From assembly GCA_964435165.1 (NCBI GenBank), contig CAYSXY010000004.1, forward strand, positions 21,667 to 85,666: a stretch of 64,000 nt of DNA, written 5' to 3'. The notes under the pieces were generated by a model. It had not been told where the DNA came from. It searched no databases and saw only the letters and a list, made by a program, of their open reading frames with translations. Each line of letters opens with the position of its first letter. Position 1 is the stretch's first letter. The position numbers and the translations under genes were made by a program. This document shows, piece by piece, positions 59,960 to 64,000 of this stretch. This DNA comes from CAYSXY01 sp964435165. GTDB lineage: Bacteria > Pseudomonadota > Alphaproteobacteria > Rickettsiales > RI-342.

Positions 59960-62155
59960 CTATTGATCCGTGCGAAGTGCCCCGGGATTCGCCTCCACCC
60001 AGTGCTGCTGAACTTTGCTTGATCCGGTGAGTTCGGTCAGATCACGTGAGATTTCTTCCTGCTGCTCCGGCGTCAGCCCTTCGGATTGGGCCAATTTGGT
60101 CAGCATGGTTACCAGCCGTTCATCACGTGCCTGCAATGCACCAATGCGCTCATTCTGCTCCTGCATGGCCTGCCGCCACATATCCATTTCACGACGCATC
60201 GCTTCCATCTGCTGTTCGTAATGCTGCTGTCGCATGGCTTCTTCGTAGGTGGCAACACCCATCTGCGTATCGCCTGTTGTCATAGACGCCGGTTGTTGCG
60301 TTTTGCCTAGACGCGCCTGGGCATCTGCAAGTGCGTTATATTGCGACATGCCGTTGCGATAGACGGCTTTGCCATCCAGTGTCTGGAGGAAGTTTTCATA
60401 AAAATGCTCAAGCTTGCGTGCATCATTCGGCTTATTGAGCGGATCCAGCAGCAAGAAGCGCTCTCCGGATTCCTGACTGATCCGAGCCTGAATTTTTTCA
60501 ATCAACTCATTAAAGCGGTTGTCTGAAATGCGCACCACATCAACGGCGCTACGCCCCGATACCGACTGCGCATGCTCATGATGTCCTCCCGACAGTTCGA
60601 GAAAATATTTCTCCAATCGGTTGACTCCGATTAGCTCACCGACCAGCACCGTATTCAGTCTAAATTGCTCCACCTTGCCGTTATCTTGCTGTACCTGCAG
60701 TGTGATACTTTCTGCAATTGAGGGAACTTCGGCCAATTGGTGGCGAATCACTTCGGTATTGATCTTGCGTAATTCGGCCGTCAATTCGGCTCCTTTAATC
60801 GCATGGCCCCGTTCCTTGCTTATCGTAGCCAGGTGATTTTCAATCAGTTTGAACCCGTCCAGCCCGGTTTGTGAGGTGATGCGCACAACATATTCCAACG
60901 CTTTCGGCTCATCCGGGTCCACCCACTCCAGCGCTTTGAAAAAGACATCCGGTGTAAAACGCAGGTTTTTCCACTGGCGTTCCTGACGACCATCAATGGA
61001 TCGTTCCATACACTCTGCCATGTAGTCAAAGACGCCACGCGTGTAAGGATCAAGATTACGAATCGCAAGGGGAACGATTACCCGGTCACTTTCCGGCTCT
61101 TTACGAAAGAGACGCTTCACCGCACCAAATGCCTTAAATGGCGCATTAATCACCTGCCCTACCCGGTAGAGTACATCCTTGCGCGGCTCTTTTTCTTCAT
61201 TGCCGGCCTGGAGTCTGTTGGCCTCTGCGTCTTCAATTGTTTTGGGGTAAAGGCGCTTAAATTCCTTATAATAGCTTTCGTAAATATCCAGCAGCGTCGT
61301 GGAATTGATCTGGCCGTTTTTCTTGCTGGCGTCGCTGAGCAGACGCTGAATTTGGATATTACCGGTATTATAGTCGCCGAGCGCCTCCCATACCAAATAC
61401 CCTGCATTGGAGATGAGCGCGATAGGCGTTCCATGGCCACTGCCATTCAACACGCTTAAGTCATCTTCGCCAGCCGTGCGCTGCTCTTCACGCTCCTTCA
61501 TACGTTGTGCAAATGCTTCGGCATCCTGTCCCAGAACATTATACAATCCATCAACGGCCTGGTCGCGCTTCTCACGCCAGGCTTTGAAGATACCGAAATC
61601 TTTCAGAAGCGGAATGGCCGCCCCAACCAAAAAGGGCAAATCGGCCATGCGGCCAAAAAAGATGGAGCGCTGCGTCTTGCGGAACTCAGCCTTCACCAGA
61701 ATATGTTCACTCTTTCCGAGATCACGCCAGGTTACTTCTTCCGGTGGCTTACCAAGCTCATCACCAACAATATCCTCAAAACTTTCTACCAGCTCGCGCT
61801 TACGCAAATAGGTAACGACGTGGTTGGTACCGCCAATAATCAGGTAATTCAGCAGGTCGGTCGCAATATTCTCGAGACGCTTAGCCCCATTCTCATCGTG
61901 GAACGTGCCGAGGAAAATTTCTTTCGCCAGTGCTTTACCAGACTTTACTTCATCAGAATTAGTCTGCGGTGGTGTGCCATCCGCATCTTGCTGCCCTCTT
62001 TTGTAGATGTCTGGCAGGTGTTGCTCGACATGCGGATAAAGCATCCGTACAAGCCACGAGGTGACCACCGGTGCAAATACCGGTGTGCCGTATTTGGCAG
62101 CAAGCAATCGCTGCCGGATAATCTGTGCCTGTTCTGTGCTGTCGAGATCGGCCAT
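59960..62155 (-). CDS. Large hypothetical protein with coiled-coil end
   Basis: The start at 62155 (MADLDSTEQAQ) has GGGTGG about eight bases upstream, better than GTG 62167. The protein of 731 residues has a weakly hydrophobic stretch near 170-190 (MADLPFLVGAAIPLLKDFGIF), a charged helical middle, and a C-terminal coiled coil with many Gln/Met (EAMRQQHYEQQMEAMRREMD). No signal peptide and no known domain. Its size, ribosome site and codon use support a real gene. Converges with fur. Confidence 0.55.
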   Translation of the reverse strand: MADLDSTEQAQIIRQRLLAAKYGTPVFAPVVTSWLVRMLYPHVEQHLPDIYKRGQQDADGTPPQTNSDEVKSGKALAKEIFLGTFHDENGAKRLENIATDLLNYLIIGGTNHVVTYLRKRELVESFEDIVGDELGKPPEEVTWRDLGKSEHILVKAEFRKTQRSIFFGRMADLPFLVGAAIPLLKDFGIFKAWREKRDQAVDGLYNVLGQDAEAFAQRMKEREEQRTAGEDDLSVLNGSGHGTPIALISNAGYLVWEALGDYNTGNIQIQRLLSDASKKNGQINSTTLLDIYESYYKEFKRLYPKTIEDAEANRLQAGNEEKEPRKDVLYRVGQVINAPFKAFGAVKRLFRKEPESDRVIVPLAIRNLDPYTRGVFDYMAECMERSIDGRQERQWKNLRFTPDVFFKALEWVDPDEPKALEYVVRITSQTGLDGFKLIENHLATISKERGHAIKGAELTAELRKINTEVIRHQLAEVPSIAESITLQVQQDNGKVEQFRLNTVLVGELIGVNRLEKYFLELSGGHHEHAQSVSGRSAVDVVRISDNRFNELIEKIQARISQESGERFLLLDPLNKPNDARKLEHFYENFLQTLDGKAVYRNGMSQYNALADAQARLGKTQQPASMTTGDTQMGVATYEEAMRQQHYEQQMEAMRREMDMWRQAMQEQNERIGALQARDERLVTMLTKLAQSEGLTPEQQEEISRDLTELTGSSKVQQHWVEANPGALRTDQ

Positions 62156-62222
62156 AGCCGATACCACCCTTCATTTTATCACTATTCTCATCAAAAACGT
62201 TTCCGCTTTTGATGTTGTATTT

Positions 62223-62302
62223 GCGCGCCAATAAGGCGCGACGGGCAGTCGCCCTTGCCAGCCATTCAACGTAATCTTTCGGCATTACTGTCAATGGCTA
62301 TA
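62223..62302 (+). repeat. R5-family repeat, full copy
   Basis: GCGCGCCAATAAGGCGCGAC, GGGCAGTCGCCC, TTGCCAGCCATTCAACG and, after a loop, CAATGGCTAT. It is the reverse complement of the layout at 998-1074: a CGCGCC/GGCGCG hairpin, a GGGCAGTCGCCC core and an AGCCATT/AATGGCT hairpin. It lies in the gap between the large orphan and the RDD gene. Confidence 0.65.
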
Positions 62303-62383
62303 TTTTGCCATTACAGCATACGAGCACAGTATGACAGTTTTATGAAAACAGCCATGCAAAAATATTGAAAAAGCTATGTTTTT

Positions 62384-63043
62384 TTATTCTTCGCCGGAAC
62401 GATCATGTGGGCGGTTTTGTGTTGTGAGCCGACGAAAGCCATCTGCGATCCGGCGCTTCACCCATTCCCACACGGCGCGATGGTAGCACAAATCAATCAC
62501 CACAACCGTTCCGGCAAGGTAGTCATGCCAGCCGCGACGTCGTTCATTAAACGCCATCCAGAAAAACCCGATGAGTAACGGAATGCCCGATATCGGGTAG
62601 CCTATCAGCCGCAAAATCCATTGATATAGCTTTGGTTTTTCCAAGTCTCCGGCACGCACCACGCGCAGCCCCATTAGCATTTTGCCCGGCGAGTTCCCCA
62701 CCAGCATCCACCATGCAAAGAAGTAAATAAGCAAATAGACGACCTGCGTCACCAGATTGGCCATGGCCGATTGCGTGCTCACCAGCTGGGGTTCATAGCC
62801 GTCTGTCGTAGAAAAGGTAATGACGATAAACGCCAGCAAACAAATATCAAGCATACAGGCCAGATTACGCTGGTGAAATCCGCCATAGCGTGGCGCCATC
62901 GGTGGCTTGGCGCCTTCCTCTGCATCGGCCATGCACTGGTCTTCCGGGTTATGCGTCGGTTCTGATGATGGTTCTGCAGGCTCATTCTCTGAGCCATGAA
63001 ACGGAGGCACAGTTGTTGGCTCTGGTGTATGCTCTTCGCTCAT
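62384..63043 (-). CDS. RDD-family membrane protein
   Basis: A 219-residue protein with a charged proline-rich N-terminal 50 residues and an RDD domain: GGFHQRNLACMLDICLLAFI (Arg-Asp signature), NSPGKMLMGLRVV, and NERRRGWHDYLAGTVVV near the end. Three or four membrane helices. RDD proteins have varied, mostly unknown roles, some in ion exchange. It starts eight bases after bioD stop, so the two are one unit. Confidence 0.85.
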   Translation of the reverse strand: MSEEHTPEPTTVPPFHGSENEPAEPSSEPTHNPEDQCMADAEEGAKPPMAPRYGGFHQRNLACMLDICLLAFIVITFSTTDGYEPQLVSTQSAMANLVTQVVYLLIYFFAWWMLVGNSPGKMLMGLRVVRAGDLEKPKLYQWILRLIGYPISGIPLLIGFFWMAFNERRRGWHDYLAGTVVVIDLCYHRAVWEWVKRRIADGFRRLTTQNRPHDRSGEE

Positions 63044-63050
63044 ACCATTC

Positions 63051-63770
63051 TCAGGCCGCTTCTTTTTTTAGTCCGGAGTGGAGCATTGCCAGCAGATCCG
63101 GCACTTGCTGCCAGATGACCTCATCCTTCGTTTCTTCCAGGCGAGGAATCGTCAGCATCGGGCTATCAATAAATCTGGCAATAGTCTGCGATGTGTCCAT
63201 CAGGGAGACAGTTGATTCTGCCGATTCGGATACCACCACAAGCACGGTTGATAATCCACGCGTTTTTATTAGCTCATACGCCGTTAACGCATGGCTGATC
63301 GCCCCCAGGTAACTCCCAACCACCAGCACTACCGGATAGTCCAATGCCACCATCCAATCCAGCACGGTTGTTTCATTGCTGATAGGCGCCATCACCCCGC
63401 CCACCCCTTCAACGAGCAGCACATCCAGCTCACTCTTTTCCGATTCACGGCAAAAATCGACGAGTTCTTCGACAGATGGCAGGGCTTTGCCTTCTCTTTC
63501 CGCCGCCATATTAGGGGCGAGCGCGTCTCGGTAACGCCAGGGAGAGATGCGATCCACCAGATATTGGTCGATACGCTTGCCCATGGCATTAATGATCGTA
63601 GCGGTATCCGTATCGCGCGGCAGCCAGTGCGAGTCGGCCTCATAACCGGTAATCAATGGCTTTAACGCCCCCACGGTAATCTCTGATTGGCGAAACTGGT
63701 AACAAAAAGCGGCTGTCACCAACGTCTTGCCTACTTCTGTTCCTGATCCGGTAATAAAAAAACGCTTCAT
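63051..63770 (-). CDS. bioD: Dethiobiotin synthetase
   Basis: BioD closes the ureido ring of dethiobiotin with ATP and CO2, the step before biotin synthase. The 239-residue protein has FFITGSGTEVGKTLVTAAFC (P-loop), ALKPLITGYE, LLVEGVGGVMAPI and VVLVVGSYLGAISHALTAYE, all typical. The other bio genes are not in the window. Confidence 0.94.
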   Translation of the reverse strand: MKRFFITGSGTEVGKTLVTAAFCYQFRQSEITVGALKPLITGYEADSHWLPRDTDTATIINAMGKRIDQYLVDRISPWRYRDALAPNMAAEREGKALPSVEELVDFCRESEKSELDVLLVEGVGGVMAPISNETTVLDWMVALDYPVVLVVGSYLGAISHALTAYELIKTRGLSTVLVVVSESAESTVSLMDTSQTIARFIDSPMLTIPRLEETKDEVIWQQVPDLLAMLHSGLKKEAA

Positions 63771-63885
63771 TTCTGCTTTCTCACCTGCTGACTCACCCGT
63801 AGTGCGTTATGCATCTTGGCTAACCGACAATCAACCAAGAGTTCTATTCCTTCATTTATGCGCCCGATTCTTTAAAATAGTGTGT

Positions 63886-63983
63886 TAAATGAATTTCTAC
63901 ACAGAAATTCATTTACGCTCAAACGGCGCTAAGCCTTACGCGTCATAGGACGCGACGCGCAGTCGCGCTTGCTAGTCGATTCC
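63886..63983 (+). repeat. Palindrome plus R5-family repeat at the right edge
   Basis: A 13-bp hairpin (TAAATGAATTTCT/AGAAATTCATTTA, 63886-63915) is followed by GGCGCTAAGCCTTACGCGTC, ATAGGACGCGACGCGCAGTC and GCGCTTGCTAGTCG. This has the order of modules seen at 1099-1041 read backwards: a TTTCT-N4-AGAAA palindrome, TAAGCCTTA, and a CGCG hairpin with GCAGTCGCG. The remaining bases 63771-63885 hold no gene. Confidence 0.55.
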
Positions 63984-64000
63984 ACTATATATGAAAATAA

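Noticed and set aside
1..64000. CRISPR array, prophage, toxin-antitoxin or restriction genes
   Set aside because: No regularly spaced direct repeats and no proteins of these types were recognised. The repeats found are dispersed, of mixed type and irregular spacing.

Overview
The window reads as a chromosomal segment of an alphaproteobacterium of moderate GC content. The lineage signals are a CckA-type hybrid kinase, the fliM/DUF6468/MotE-like gene order, hisZ next to purA, recA and alaS followed by icd, and flgF-flgG-flgA-flgH as one run. The exact order cannot be fixed by eye; a free-living or predatory/host-associated alphaproteobacterium (for example near Micavibrionales or flagellated Rickettsiales relatives) fits. 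No transposase, prophage, CRISPR array, rRNA or tRNA gene was recognised.

Layout. 1-3.6 kb: the end of a family 2 glycosyltransferase, rpmJ and two orphan genes. 3.7-17.5 kb: flagellar genes. The basal-body rod/ring genes flgF, flgG, flgA and flgH run leftward. A rightward run holds fliL, fliM, a DUF6468 gene, a MotE-like gene, cheY, cheZ, two tandem MotB-like genes and a very large AMIN/TPR-like periplasmic protein, then an OmpA-family gene. 17.6-26.8 kb: a protease-RimK fusion, the leftward csrA-fhlB-chaperone-like-fliO-fliP run, two orphans, and the rightward flgB-flgC-fliE-fliQ-fliR-flhB run. Good sigma-54 -24/-12 sites precede flgF, fliL and flgB, so flagellar transcription is probably RpoN dependent. 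27-40 kb: cckA, recA, a Y-family polymerase, alaS, an NAD-type icd and mtgA, separated by repeat-rich gaps. 40-53 kb: a divergent aminotransferase-like gene, a second icd of another class, psd-pssA, a SemiSWEET, an Hsp20, an RND pump with its adaptor, hisZ and purA. 53-64 kb: a membrane pseudokinase with a small membrane partner, a Wza/Wzc-type polysaccharide export pair, a Fur-family regulator, a large orphan, an RDD protein and bioD.

The most unusual signal is a set of dispersed palindromic repeat families in the intergenic gaps (called R1-R5 here). One of them, R2, appears in gaps near 29.6, 32.4, 34.8 and 45.2 kb. It is also present inside alaS, in frame, where it adds about 32 residues just before the editing-site motif ELCGGTH. 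A further R2 copy interrupts an R1 repeat that is intact elsewhere, which shows that R2 moves as a unit. This behaviour is like that of the Rickettsia palindromic elements, which insert in frame into protein genes. A second point of interest is the stator region: two overlapping MotB-like genes, only one of which keeps the proton-carrying aspartate, followed by a large TPR protein that could be a motor scaffold.
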